Position numbers and translations under genes: made by a program
In this document: positions 8,160 to 15,899 of the stretch, one piece after another
How the letters are laid out: the number at the start of each line of letters is the position of its first letter
Position numbering within the stretch: position 1 is the stretch's first letter
Assembly: GCF_000526515.1 (NCBI RefSeq)
Contig: NZ_JAGF01000001.1
Location: forward strand, 1-64,000
Source: Cellulomonas sp. KRMCY2
GTDB lineage: Bacteria > Actinomycetota > Actinomycetes > Actinomycetales > Cellulomonadaceae
Reading direction: 5' to 3'
Length of the DNA: 64,000 nt
Notes under the pieces: generated by a model
Told to the model about the DNA's origin: nothing
Database searches by the model: none
Seen by the model: only the letters and a program-made list of their open reading frames with translations

Positions 8160-8628
8160 CCTCTGCCGAGACAGCCCGCGGCCGACCACCTGTTCACGAA
8201 CACCGTTGGTGCTCAGCTCTCGTTGCCGCGCTTCTGCACGACGACGTGGACGCCGGTACCTGATGCCGTGTGCACCCACCGCGGGCCGACTGCTCCCGTG
8301 ACCCCCGACGCGCCGCGACCTGACCAAGCGGCAGTGCGTCCAGGACCTCCGGCAACGCACGCAACGAGGATCATCGCGGCAGGGACGGACCCGTTCGTGC
8401 CGCAGCAGCCCTAGGGCACAAGTCGATCACCACGACGACGACCGGGCGCGACCACCGCTGCCCGTTGGCGGCTGAAGTCCGCACCCTGCCGACCCAGCTG
8501 CGCAATGTGATGGGGATCACACAGGAAACGCCTTGGTGCTGGTTCTGCTTCGACAAACTGAAACTGGTCAAGGCGGACCGACAGTCCCGCCGCGCTCCGC
8601 ATTCGGACCGATCAAGGGGGAAACAGCA
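8160..8628. other. Non-coding stretch, no supported gene
   Basis: No frame with credible protein character and no clear repeat. The last 30 bases hold the ribosome binding site AAGGGGGAAA of the secreted protein that starts at 8629. The promoter of that gene should lie here, but no confident -35/-10 pair was found. Confidence 0.4.
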
Positions 8629-9150
8629 ATGAGATTCACGCGAGTGATAGCGGTCGGTGCCGCCGCACTGATGGCCAGCAGCCTCGGTGCGATCGCAGCC
8701 TACGGCGACGACACCAGCAGCGGCGAGACCATTGTCGTCGCCGGGCAGGAGTTTGGCCCGGAGGACGGGCTCAGGGTGACGACCGAGTCCTGGGTGGTCC
8801 CCTCGGGGGGCGAAGCGGTTGGGGCGACGTACTCCAGCCCGCGCGGTGGGATGTCGACCCAGGCTGTCTGGGGTTCGAGCTACGCGTACTCGCGGGAGAT
8901 CCTGCAGCTCGACTACATCGGATATGCCAAGGCCGGCGGCAACATCTACGGCGGCCAACGGATCATCCGGGTCTGCTTCTACTGGACGCGCGGCAGCGTG
9001 CGCTCGGCGACGACATGCGCCGACGCCAGGTACGACGGCCGGTGGACCCCGGGACCCGAGGTCACCGCTTCGTTCAGCGACTCGCTGGACCCGAACGCCC
9101 CGCAGACGCAGTTCTGGGCCCTGAAGTACTCGGTGCCGCCCCAGGGCTGA
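8629..9150 (+). CDS. Secreted protein of unknown function
   Basis: A 173-residue protein with a Sec signal peptide (MRFTRVIAVGAAALMASSLG, cleavage probably after AIA-AYG). The mature part has two Cys (FYWTRG region and TTCADARYD) that could form one disulfide, and is rich in Tyr, Trp, Ser and Gly, as in small extracellular beta proteins. ATG 8629 follows AAGGGGGAAA at proper distance. No family recognised. It is an orphan gene in module C-D, followed by a lipoprotein gene. Confidence 0.8.
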   Translation: MRFTRVIAVGAAALMASSLGAIAAYGDDTSSGETIVVAGQEFGPEDGLRVTTESWVVPSGGEAVGATYSSPRGGMSTQAVWGSSYAYSREILQLDYIGYAKAGGNIYGGQRIIRVCFYWTRGSVRSATTCADARYDGRWTPGPEVTASFSDSLDPNAPQTQFWALKYSVPPQG

Positions 9151-9352
9151 GCTACGCCCCAGGCGCACCGGAGCGGGGCGGCGAGAACACGCCCAGGCAG
9201 ACCCCGCTCCGGTGCGCAGCCGCGTCGAGATGCGGCTTGGTGGGTCACCGATTGGGCGGGTTCGGTGGCGATAGCGTGACGTCACAACTCCGGATGGCCG
9301 CTGGCGCTACTGTCGAGAGGGCACGCACTTGGTCCAGGTCACAGGGGGAGCG

Positions 9353-9682
9353 ATGAACGAGCGGGCGAGGTCGATAGCCCGTGCGGTCGTTGCCGTTGCG
9401 ACGGTCGCGATCCTGACATCGTGCAGCGGCGGGGATGACCTAACCGTGCAGAACGATGGTGACGACGCCGTGACGGTCGAGATCGGAGAAGAGACGCTCG
9501 ACGTTCCAGCGTCGAGCGCTGTCAGCCTCCTCGACTATGGCTGCTCCCCAGGCGACGTCACCGTCAGGTTCGGGTCGGGCGAAATGACCGTGCTAGACGG
9601 CCCGATCTGCCCCCCGGATACGATCATGATCCGCGGCGGCGAGGCCACCGTCCGATCGGCGACCCCGAGCGCAACGCCATAG
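9353..9682 (+). CDS. Small lipoprotein of unknown function
   Basis: A 109-residue protein with a lipoprotein signal peptide: MNERARSIARAVVAVATVAI then LTSC, with Cys24 as the lipidation site, followed by an SGGDD linker. The mature domain (LTVQNDGDDAVTVEIGEETL and on) resembles a short beta sandwich with two further Cys (YGCSPG, PICPP). The ATG is preceded by AGGGGGAG, which decides against the TTG 24 bp upstream. Function unknown; probably anchored outside the membrane. Confidence 0.8.
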   Translation: MNERARSIARAVVAVATVAILTSCSGGDDLTVQNDGDDAVTVEIGEETLDVPASSAVSLLDYGCSPGDVTVRFGSGEMTVLDGPICPPDTIMIRGGEATVRSATPSATP

Positions 9683-9812
9683 TGCACGGTTGGGGCTGGA
9701 ACAACGCCCCAGATCGTCGTGTGCCGTTGACGCCGTCAACGAGTACGGGCGTCACGAACCGCGACGACCTCACCATTCCTCCGCGTTCGCCCAGGTCAGC
9801 GCCTAGACCCAT

Positions 9813-11243
9813 GGTCAAGTCCTGGGGAGTGGTGTAGCGGTTCGGCGTGATTCTTCGCGGTGAAGCTATGCGCTCAGGGTGTTGAGGGTGGGGGTGTCCT
9901 CCTGGTTGTGGTGGGGGTTGTCGATGAGGGTCAGGCGGGCTCGGCTCAGGACCTCGAGGCCGAAGTAGCGGCGTCCTTCGGCCCATTCGTCGTGCTGCTC
10001 GGCCAGCACGGCGCCGACGAGTCGGATGATGCTGGTGCGGTCGGGGAAGATCCCCACGACGTCGGTGCGCCGGCGGATCTCCCGGTTCAACCGCTCGTTG
10101 GGGTTGTTCGACCAGACCTGCCGCCACAGCGCTTTGGGGAACGTGGCGAACGCCAGGACGTCTGCCCGGGCGCCGTCCAGGTGGGCGTAGACGTCGGGCA
10201 GCTGGGTCTCGACGGCGTCGAGGAGCTTGTCGAACTGGGCGTTGACCGCAGGCTCGTCGACCTGGTCGTAGGTGGAGTGGAGCATGGCCTTGACCGCGGG
10301 CCAGGCGGACTTCGGGCAGATGCTCATCAGGTTCGCCGCGTAGTGGGTGCGGCACCGCTGCCAGGTCGCCCCGGGCAGGGTCGCGCCGATCGCCTCGACC
10401 AGGCCGGCGTGGGCGTCGGAGGTGACGAGCTGGACGCCGGTCAGGCCCCGGGCGACCAGATCCCGGAAGAACGTCAACCACCCCGCTCCGGACTCTGCCG
10501 AGGCGACCTGGACGCCCAAGATCTCCCGGAAACCGTCCCCGTTGACGCCGGTGGCGACCATGGCGGCGACCTTCACGACCCGCCCGCCCTCGCGGACCTT
10601 CATCGTCAGGGCGTCCGCGGCCAGGAACGTGTAGGGCCCGGCGTCCAGGGGTCGGGTGCGGAAGTCCTCGACCTGCGCGTCCAGGTCCCGAGCCATCACC
10701 GAGACCTGCGAACGGGACAGCCCGGTGATCCCGAGGGACTGGACGAGCTTGTCCATCCGGCGGGTCGAGACCCCGAGCAGGTAGCAGGTCGCCACGACCG
10801 AGGTCAGGGCGGCCTCGGCGCGGCGGCGCCGCTCGAGGAGCCACTCGGGGAAGTACGTGCCGGCCCGCAGCTTGGGGATCGCGACGTCCAGGGTCCCGGT
10901 GCGGGTGTCCAGGTCGCGGTGGCGGTACCCGTTGCGCTGCGTAGTTCGGGTGTCGCTGACCTGCCCCCAGGCCGCGCCACACACGGCGTCGGCGTCAGCG
11001 GACAGCAGGGCGTTGATGAACGTGGTGAGCATCTGACGCATCAGGTCCGGGGAGGACTGGGCCAGGTGCTCGTGCAGAAAGTCAGCAGGGTCAATACTCG
11101 ACGGAGCGGTCATCGTGTTGTTCCTCTTCGAGTTGGCTTTGGACGGTCTCTCGAAGGATCACGCGGTGACCGCGCCTACGTCCACGATCTCGACGACGAC
11201 ACAACCACCGGGCTACCGGTACACCACTCTGCTGGACGCAACT
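9813..11243 (-). mobile_element. Complete IS256-family insertion sequence with 9-bp target duplication
   Basis: 1431 bp carrying one transposase gene on the minus strand. Terminal inverted repeats of 28 bp (left 9813-9840, right 11216-11243) agree at 20 positions, with GAGTGGTGTA identical in both. The target duplication TAGACCCAT lies at 9804-9812 and 11244-11252. Length, single ORF and 9-bp duplication fit IS256 (8-9 bp). It inserted inside boundary unit D. Intact ends and frame suggest it could still be active. Confidence 0.93.
9866..11113 (-). CDS. IS256-family (Mutator-like) transposase
   Basis: A 415-residue, full-length transposase. The N-terminal half holds RNGYRHRDLDTRTGTLDVAI and the helical region SVVATCYLLGVSTRRMDKLV; the catalytic core shows the acidic residues in FLAADALTMKV and LVTSDAHAGLVEA and the final Glu in NNPNERLNREIRRRTDVVGI, the family's DDE signature. 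ATG 11113 follows GAGGAAC. The protein binds the 28-bp ends and moves the element, typically through a copy-paste circular intermediate. No frameshift or stop interrupts it. Confidence 0.95.
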   Translation of the reverse strand: MTAPSSIDPADFLHEHLAQSSPDLMRQMLTTFINALLSADADAVCGAAWGQVSDTRTTQRNGYRHRDLDTRTGTLDVAIPKLRAGTYFPEWLLERRRRAEAALTSVVATCYLLGVSTRRMDKLVQSLGITGLSRSQVSVMARDLDAQVEDFRTRPLDAGPYTFLAADALTMKVREGGRVVKVAAMVATGVNGDGFREILGVQVASAESGAGWLTFFRDLVARGLTGVQLVTSDAHAGLVEAIGATLPGATWQRCRTHYAANLMSICPKSAWPAVKAMLHSTYDQVDEPAVNAQFDKLLDAVETQLPDVYAHLDGARADVLAFATFPKALWRQVWSNNPNERLNREIRRRTDVVGIFPDRTSIIRLVGAVLAEQHDEWAEGRRYFGLEVLSRARLTLIDNPHHNQEDTPTLNTLSA

Positions 11244-11298
11244 TAGACCCATCCGGTTCCAGCACCTCCCGACACGTTCGATTCCCGCCACCTCCACC

Positions 11299-11869
11299 CG
11301 TCTGATGACCTGCGGAAACGCGAGTTCATGTTGATGCGGGGCAGCGCTACGGCCTCGGCGACTTCGTCCTGGACCCCTAGCCGGCTCCCTCCGGGCCTCA
11401 GGGCCCACGACGGGCGTCCAGCTCTATCCGCCACGCGCGGCCGTGTACCCGGCACCGCCCGAGGAACCTGGACGAGCCCGCACTGGACGCCGATGCGTCG
11501 CCGGCCTGGCGGCCGGGTCGCAGGCACTGTGGTCCGCTGCAGCCTGGCCCTCCGCTTCCTGTTAGGCAGCCTGGGCGGGGCCCTGCTCAGGGTCAGCCCA
11601 AACGGCCTCCTCGGCGGCAATTCGGGTGGGATCCTCCGCCGCGACCCGTGCAGTCGCATTCTCGGCGAGCCTGGCGGATGCCGCCGCGATGAGACGTTCT
11701 TCCTGGATGCGCTGAACCTCAGCAACCGGGTGACCCCCCGGGGGGGGCGACAGCGGGCGGGGCCGTGCGCTGGGCCGACCGGGTGACCTGATCATCCGAT
11801 CCAGCACGGGACGTGGTGACGGCGCAGCGGATCCACCGCGCGCGTCGGGGCGTTGGTAGCTTCCTGCGC
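11299..11869. other. Stretch with no confident gene
   Basis: Several frames are open but none shows a family. The most protein-like is a minus-strand run at about 11562-11807 (AEVQRIQEERLIAAASARLA and EDPTRIAAEEAVWADPEQG), which could be the tail of a lost helical protein but has no convincing start. The C and G runs (for example GGGGGGG near 11742) would also permit shifted readings. Confidence 0.35.
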
Positions 11870-12647
11870 GTGAAGACGTTCAACGCACCCCCCCGGCTGG
11901 GCTGTCCCCTCTGCCGGATGGACGCCGCCGCCCGGCTGGCAGCCCAACCCCGGCTGGCCGCCCGCGCCCGAGGGCTGGAACCTCTGGATCGAAACCCCCG
12001 AGCCCGATCCCGCGCTGCCGGACACATCGGCCCCGGCGCCCTCCTCCTCCGCCATCGCCTCGGGCTCACCGAGCGCCACCGCACCCGCCCGTGACTCCCA
12101 GCCTTACAAGGCCAGCGTCGCGGGGCTGCAGGACGCGGCCAACAGGCAGTTCATCATCGGCAGCCTGTTGGCACTGGGCGGCCTCGCCCTCACGCGCCTC
12201 TCTCCCTACGTCCTGGGGGGGAACGTCAGAGTCGTGTTCTGGGGCGCGATGCTCTTCGGTGGCTACCAGCTCCTCATGGGGGTTGTTGCGCACGCGTCGG
12301 CTCCGTCCGAGGCAAGGAAGCTCATCTCCGCGACGTCGGATGGCGCGCCTGACCCGGGGCACTCGACGGTGACGATTGAGACTGACGTGCAGATCCTCGA
12401 GGCCGGCGAAGCCACGCACCGTGCGCAGGCCGAGCGCGAGCAGCGTGACGCCGAGCAACGCGACCGGTTCGCCGCCCTCGATGCGATCCCGGCACTGCTC
12501 GCTGACGACGACCTCGCCCGCCAAGCCCGCAAGGTGAAGCAGATGTACGGACCGGCCGTGTGTGCATCCTTCCTCAAGCGCAAAGCCGCCGAGCTCGGCT
12601 TGGGAGACATCGACGTGACCGAGGGCGACATCCCAGACTCGTTCTAG
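11870..12647 (+). pseudogene. PGW-repeat membrane protein, frameshifted in a C run at 11887-11894
   Basis: GTG 11870 begins MKTFNAPP. After a seven-C run the coherent frame is one base over: GWAVPSAGWTPPPGWQPNPG and WPPAPEGWNLW, the Pro/Gly/Trp-rich N-terminal region common in actinobacterial membrane proteins. Then come a Ser/Ala linker, two membrane segments (about QFIIGSLLALGGLALTRL and VRVVFWGAMLFGGYQLLMGV), and a charged helical cytoplasmic tail (THRAQAEREQRDAEQRDRFA) ending at 12647. Six Cs instead of seven restore one continuous frame of about 258 residues. Function unknown. Other starts inside the membrane segment (TTG 12168) are implausible. Confidence 0.65.
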
Positions 12648-12854
12648 CGAAGAATCCAGCGATGGGTGGGTGAAGCGCAGTTGCGAGGAGTCGATCACCG
12701 GCCGGAGGGGTGGAGGCGCCGATCTCAGTCCCATCTCGCTCGGCTGTGGGGCCGGAGGGCAGCGCTCCCCCATTCCGTCGGGACCGGTCGACCCCCATCT
12801 GTGAGTTGCGACCCGGTGGCGGGAGCGGGTCACGATTCCAAGTCCAGCCGAGCC

Positions 12855-13056
12855 GTTGACGCCGTCAACAGGATCGGGCACTCGAGCCCCGGAGCACGGC
12901 CACTCTCCCGAGCGTTCCTGCACGTCAGCGACTCGCAGCAAGACATCCCTTCACCTTCCATCCGGTTCGATTCCCGCCACGTCCACCCCTCTGACCCACT
13001 GACGCGGGTCGTGCGTGCTCGAAGGCAGCCATCCGCTCTGTGCGGTTGGCTGCCTT
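12855..13056 (+). repeat. Boundary unit E
   Basis: Perfect palindrome GTTGACGCCGTCAAC (12855-12869); core GGTTCGATTCCCGCC plus ACGTCCACC (12964-12987) exactly 109 bp later; hairpin AAGGCAGCCA / TGGCTGCCTT (13022-13031 with 13047-13056) after 58 bp. The stem sequence differs from units A, B, C and F by paired changes, so the hairpin is conserved as a structure. Confidence 0.85.
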
Positions 13057-13060
13057 CTTT
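13022..13060 (+). terminator. Rho-independent terminator of boundary unit E
   Basis: A perfect 10-bp stem AAGGCAGCCA / TGGCTGCCTT with a 15-base loop, followed by CTTTGTGTTG. It should end plus-strand transcripts leaving module D-E. The bases immediately after (TTGTGTTGTGTCGAGCA) resemble those at the start of the integrase pseudogene at 19862, suggesting an integrase gene once began here. Confidence 0.8.
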
Positions 13061-13103
13061 GTGTTGTGTCGAGCACCCCGGACCTGCCTCGTACCATCGA
13101 CCG

Positions 13104-14027
13104 GTGCCTCCCCGCTCACCGCTCCCGGCGCGCCACGGCCTCGCCGCCGCCCGGCTCCGCACTCCCGACCGCGATCGCGAGAGCCCGGACCCGTGGCCGA
13201 CGATGGGTGCATGGCTGCGGCACCGTCTGCCGGAGCACGTCGACGTGCCGGGGATGCTGGCGCAGGAGCGCTTCGTCGACGAGGGCGGCCGCGCGGTGCG
13301 CGAGGCGGACCCCTATGCGCCGCAGCGGTTCGTGTGGTTCCATCGCGACCTGCGCGACGAGCCGGAGGTGCCGGGCCAGATCCACGTGGTGCACCGGGAC
13401 GAGCGCCTCGTCGTCGTCGACAAGCCGCCGTTCCTCGCCACGATCCCGCGCGGCGGGCACGTGATGCAGAGCGTCGTCGTCCGGCTGCGCGCGCAGCTCG
13501 ACCTGCCGGAGCTGTCGCCGCTGCACCGCCTCGACCGAGTCACGTCCGGCCTGCTCATGCTCGCGACCGAGCGCCGGTGGCGGGGCGCATACCAGACGGC
13601 GTTCGAGCGGCGCGCAGTCGACAAGACGTACCGGGCGCTCGCGCCGCTGCGCGCCGACCTGGAGCTGCCGGCCGTCGTCCGCAACCACATCCGCAAGGTG
13701 CGCGGCACCTGGTGCGCCGAGGTGGTGCCCGGGGCGCCCGTCAACGCCGAGACGCGCGTCGAGCTCGAGAGCGAGGTGGACGACGGCGCGGTCTACCGAC
13801 TGACACCCCGCACGGGTCGCACCCACCAGCTGCGCCTGCACCTGCTCGGACTCGGCATCCCCATCGTTGACGACCCGTTGTACCCCGTGGTGCGAGACGT
13901 CGCGGTCGACGACTTCCGGCGACCCCTCCAGCTCCTCGCTGCCGAGGTCGCCTTCACCGACCCGGTCGACGGGCAGCCCCGGCGGTTCCGCAGCGTCCGG
14001 TCGCTGCCGCTCGCTACGGAGGGGTGA
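13104..14027 (+). CDS. RluA/RsuA-type RNA pseudouridine synthase
   Basis: A 307-residue protein. The catalytic motif ELSPLHRLDRVTSGLLML carries the essential Asp (HRLDR); VVHRDERLVVVDKPPFLATI is the conserved first strand region of RluA enzymes and RLTPRTGRTHQLRLHLLGLG the C-terminal signature. The N-terminal 100 residues (PEHVDVPGMLAQERFVDEGG) hold a divergent S4-like or actinobacterial extension. It isomerises uridine to pseudouridine in rRNA or tRNA; the site is unknown. GTG 13104 lies 44 bp after terminator E and gives the family's usual PPRSPLP start. It is transcribed alone. Confidence 0.88.
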   Translation: MPPRSPLPARHGLAAARLRTPDRDRESPDPWPTMGAWLRHRLPEHVDVPGMLAQERFVDEGGRAVREADPYAPQRFVWFHRDLRDEPEVPGQIHVVHRDERLVVVDKPPFLATIPRGGHVMQSVVVRLRAQLDLPELSPLHRLDRVTSGLLMLATERRWRGAYQTAFERRAVDKTYRALAPLRADLELPAVVRNHIRKVRGTWCAEVVPGAPVNAETRVELESEVDDGAVYRLTPRTGRTHQLRLHLLGLGIPIVDDPLYPVVRDVAVDDFRRPLQLLAAEVAFTDPVDGQPRRFRSVRSLPLATEG

Positions 14028-14149
14028 GCCGGGACAGCCAGGTTGAGCGCGGACCGTGCCACCTGCTCGATCGGACCCGCGACTCGTCTCCGGGCGGGGC
14101 TCTGGCGCCAGTGTCATCCGGGAGCGGTGCGCACCTCTCCACGCGCCGG

Positions 14150-14710
14150 CTACTGGCCCACGCGCCCGTCGATGCACTCTCGCAGCAGGTCGGCGTGCCC
14201 ACAGTGCCTGGCGTACTCCTCGATGCGATGCACCCACAGCTCTCGGATGGCGATGCCGTCCTTCCCGACGCGCTCGCTCAGGTCCGAGTGCTCCGAGAGC
14301 AGCGCGTCGGTGGCCATCTGCTCCGCCACCAGGTCGGTGTAGGCGGCGTCGACCACGGCCTGGTCGGCGATCGCCCCGTCGAAGTCACCGCCGCCCGAGC
14401 CGTACAGGCTCGGCGGCGGGCTGTCGGGCAGCACCCAGCCGCGCCAGTCCCGTTCGACCTCGGCAAGGTGCCGGAGCAAGCCGAGCAGCGACATGGTCGA
14501 CGGGGGTACCGAGCGTCGGGCGAGCTGCTCGGGGTCGAGACCTTCGCCCTTCATGATCAGCGTCAGCCGGTAGTCCTTGAGGTAGTCCTGGAGCGTCGCC
14601 AGCTCGCCGTCGGGACTGACGCCATCGGTGTTGCGCGGGTCTTGATCGGGGTCCACCCACATGTCGGGGAAGACCGTCGCCTCGCTCCATCGGTTCGGTT
14701 GTTCGCTCAC
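14150..14710 (-). CDS. DinB-family (DUF664-like) protein
   Basis: A 186-residue four-helix bundle of the DinB superfamily. Metal-binding His candidates are in SLLGLLRHLAEVERDWRGWV and in IRELWVHRIEEYARHCGHAD, the classic HxxxxxRH.GH pattern. DinB-like proteins are thiol transferases or detoxification enzymes; many have unknown partners. GTG 14710 is preceded at 5 bp by GGAGGAAG and overlaps the upstream gene's stop (GTGA), which decides it over the GTG at 14722. A second DinB gene is at 60031 and a broken third at 47339. Confidence 0.87.
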   Translation of the reverse strand: MSEQPNRWSEATVFPDMWVDPDQDPRNTDGVSPDGELATLQDYLKDYRLTLIMKGEGLDPEQLARRSVPPSTMSLLGLLRHLAEVERDWRGWVLPDSPPPSLYGSGGGDFDGAIADQAVVDAAYTDLVAEQMATDALLSEHSDLSERVGKDGIAIRELWVHRIEEYARHCGHADLLRECIDGRVGQ

Positions 14711-14997
14711 CGCTTCCTCCACACGTCCTCTACCCCGAGGCGACCGACGAGCGCTGCACCGCCGCCCTGATGCTCGAAGTGGACACGACTGCGCTGGTCC
14801 GCGGCAAGTCCGGGGGTCGGCCCGGAGGCTCGGCAGGTCGAGCGACGCCAGTCGAGCTCGACCCTGAGGTCCCGCGCCGGGGCAGCTCCCGGTACGTCGA
14901 CCTCCGCCTCACCACGCTTCAGATGGCCGACCCGCTCAGCCGCCTGCATGTCCTGCCACCTGCCCTGGACGCCGACGAGCACTACGGGGTCGGGCAC
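14707..14997 (-). CDS. Hypothetical protein translationally coupled to DinB
   Basis: A 96-residue frame starting MPDPVVLVGVQGRWQDMQAA and ending FEHQGGGAALVGRLGVEDVW. Its TGA overlaps the DinB GTG start by 4 nt, the main support for it being real. No domain recognised; its middle (STCRASGPTPGLAADQ) has lower protein character. It may be a fragment of a larger protein, because the duplicated acetyltransferase tail starts immediately upstream at about 15002. Confidence 0.4.
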   Translation of the reverse strand: MPDPVVLVGVQGRWQDMQAAERVGHLKRGEAEVDVPGAAPARDLRVELDWRRSTCRASGPTPGLAADQRSRVHFEHQGGGAALVGRLGVEDVWRKR

Positions 14998-15001
14998 GAT
15001 G

Positions 15002-15069
15002 TGGCACGTCCGCGACCTCGCAGGGGCTTCGGCTCCGATCGCCCTGTACAGCGCCGGGCATGGTGACTA
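15002..15069 (+). pseudogene. Duplicated tail of the GNAT gene
   Basis: The frame reads W(H)VRDLAGASAPIALYSAG and ends with the same TAG as the acetyltransferase at 461, then the same 11-bp spacer to the antitoxin ATG. Only a few bases differ from 394-461. This marks the left edge of the segment duplicated between 391-1214 and 15002-15824. Confidence 0.85.
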
Positions 15070-15080
15070 GAATTCGGGTC

Positions 15081-15341
15081 ATGACGACCACCACGTCGCT
15101 GGCCAACGTCAAGGCCCACCTGTCCGCGATCGTCGGATCCGTGCACGACACCCACGAGCGGGTCGTCATCACGCGCAACGGCGAACCGGCCGCAGTCCTG
15201 GTCTCCCCCGACGACCTCGCCTCACTGGAAGAGACCCTGGACATCCTGTCGGACAAGGCTCTGATGGCCCAGGTCGCACACGCCAGGGCTGAGATCGACG
15301 CCGGCGAGACCGTCGAGCTGCCTGCGCTGCGTCGCGCGTGA
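15081..15341 (+). CDS. Phd/YefM-family antitoxin (copy 2)
   Basis: Eighty-six residues, identical to copy 1 (472-732) except for H for R in VAHARAEIDAG and R for H in the last residues. It has the same ATG, upstream spacer and GTGA overlap with the toxin. As the two antitoxins are nearly identical, each should cross-neutralise the other's toxin, so the copies are probably redundant. It was duplicated as part of the 0.82-kb block that includes the GNAT tail and a boundary unit. Confidence 0.92.
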   Translation: MTTTTSLANVKAHLSAIVGSVHDTHERVVITRNGEPAAVLVSPDDLASLEETLDILSDKALMAQVAHARAEIDAGETVELPALRRA

Positions 15342-15601
15342 CCTACCGCATCCGCTGGGCGTCACCGGCGCGGCGAGCGATCGAGAACACCCTGCCGGAG
15401 TCCGTGGCCACAGCGGTCTGGGCGTTCGCACACGGCGCACTCGCCGAGAACCCGCAGCGCGTCGGCAAGCGCCTCGCGCGAGAGCTCGCCGGGTACTGGT
15501 CAGCCCGCCGCGGCCAGTACCGGGTCATCTACGCCATCGACGACGAGACAACGACGGTCACCATCATGACCGTCGACCACCCCCGCGACGTCTACCCCTG
15601 A
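15338..15601 (+). CDS. RelE/ParE-superfamily toxin (copy 2)
   Basis: Eighty-seven residues. It differs from copy 1 by six substitutions, four clustered in the middle (WAFAHGALAENPQ versus WELANGALSENPQ) and two at the C-terminus (PRDVYP versus RRDVYH). The YRVIYAIDDE strand and basic residues expected for mRNA cleavage are unchanged. The stop is 18 bp before boundary unit F, the same layout as copy 1 and unit A. Confidence 0.9.
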   Translation: MTYRIRWASPARRAIENTLPESVATAVWAFAHGALAENPQRVGKRLARELAGYWSARRGQYRVIYAIDDETTTVTIMTVDHPRDVYP

Positions 15602-15619
15602 CAACGCCAGAGCGCATCC

Positions 15620-15824
15620 GTTGACGCCGTCAACGGATGCGGCCGATCCGTGCCCGCCTGACGTGAGTTATTCGAAGCGTTCCCGCAGGTCAGCGCCCCG
15701 TAGCCATCGGTCCCAACGCCTCCCGACAGGTTCGATTCCCGCCACCTCCACTACCCGGTGCCCGAGTTCGCGCGGGTCAGGCGACATCAAGGCCGCCATA
15801 CCGCTCGCCACGGGTGGCGGCCTT
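15620..15824 (+). repeat. Boundary unit F
   Basis: Perfect palindrome GTTGACGCCGTCAAC (15620-15634), core GGTTCGATTCCCGCC plus ACCTCCAC (15729-15751) after 109 bp, and hairpin AAGGCCGCCA / TGGCGGCCTT (15789-15798 with 15815-15824) after 60 bp. It contains the shared CGTTCCCGCAGGTCAGC. An 11-codon integrase-like relic starts 32 bp downstream of the hairpin. Confidence 0.87.
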
Positions 15825-15855
15825 CGTGTGTTCCGGCGCCCGTCCGGCGCCTGTT

Positions 15856-15888
15856 CGGGAGCGTCGGCGCGCCGATGGGACGCGGTCG
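15856..15888 (+). pseudogene. Tiny integrase N-terminal relic
   Basis: The codons read RERRRADGTRS, the same eleven residues as codons 5-15 of the integrase pseudogene at 19869. It lies just after the terminator hairpin of unit F, where an integrase gene would sit in an element inserted at a tRNA/tmRNA 3' end. Upstream and downstream bases do not continue the match. It is short, so chance is possible but unlikely given position and orientation. Confidence 0.6.
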
Positions 15889-15899
15889 CCCAGGGCAGC

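Larger units (their letters stand above)
9726..11298 (+). repeat. Boundary unit D, interrupted by an IS256-family element
   Basis: The palindrome GTTGACGCCGTCAAC is at 9726-9740 and the core CGTTCGATTCCCGCC plus ACCTCCACC at 11275-11298. The IS at 9813-11243 with its 9-bp duplication accounts for 1440 bp; subtracting it leaves 109 bp, exactly the distance in units B, E and F. CGTTCGCCCAGGTCAGCGCC sits just left of the IS. Unlike the other units no AAGGC hairpin is found 59 bp after the core. Confidence 0.83.

Noticed and set aside
11175-11210. Stretch near the IS right end resembling the toxin's IDDETTT codons (LDDDTTTG)
   Set aside because: The likeness covers about ten codons only and lies inside the IS end; no further toxin sequence surrounds it.
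9860-11305. Long plus-strand open frame opposite the transposase
   Set aside because: Antisense shadow of the IS256 transposase caused by high GC; no family features and no ribosome binding site.
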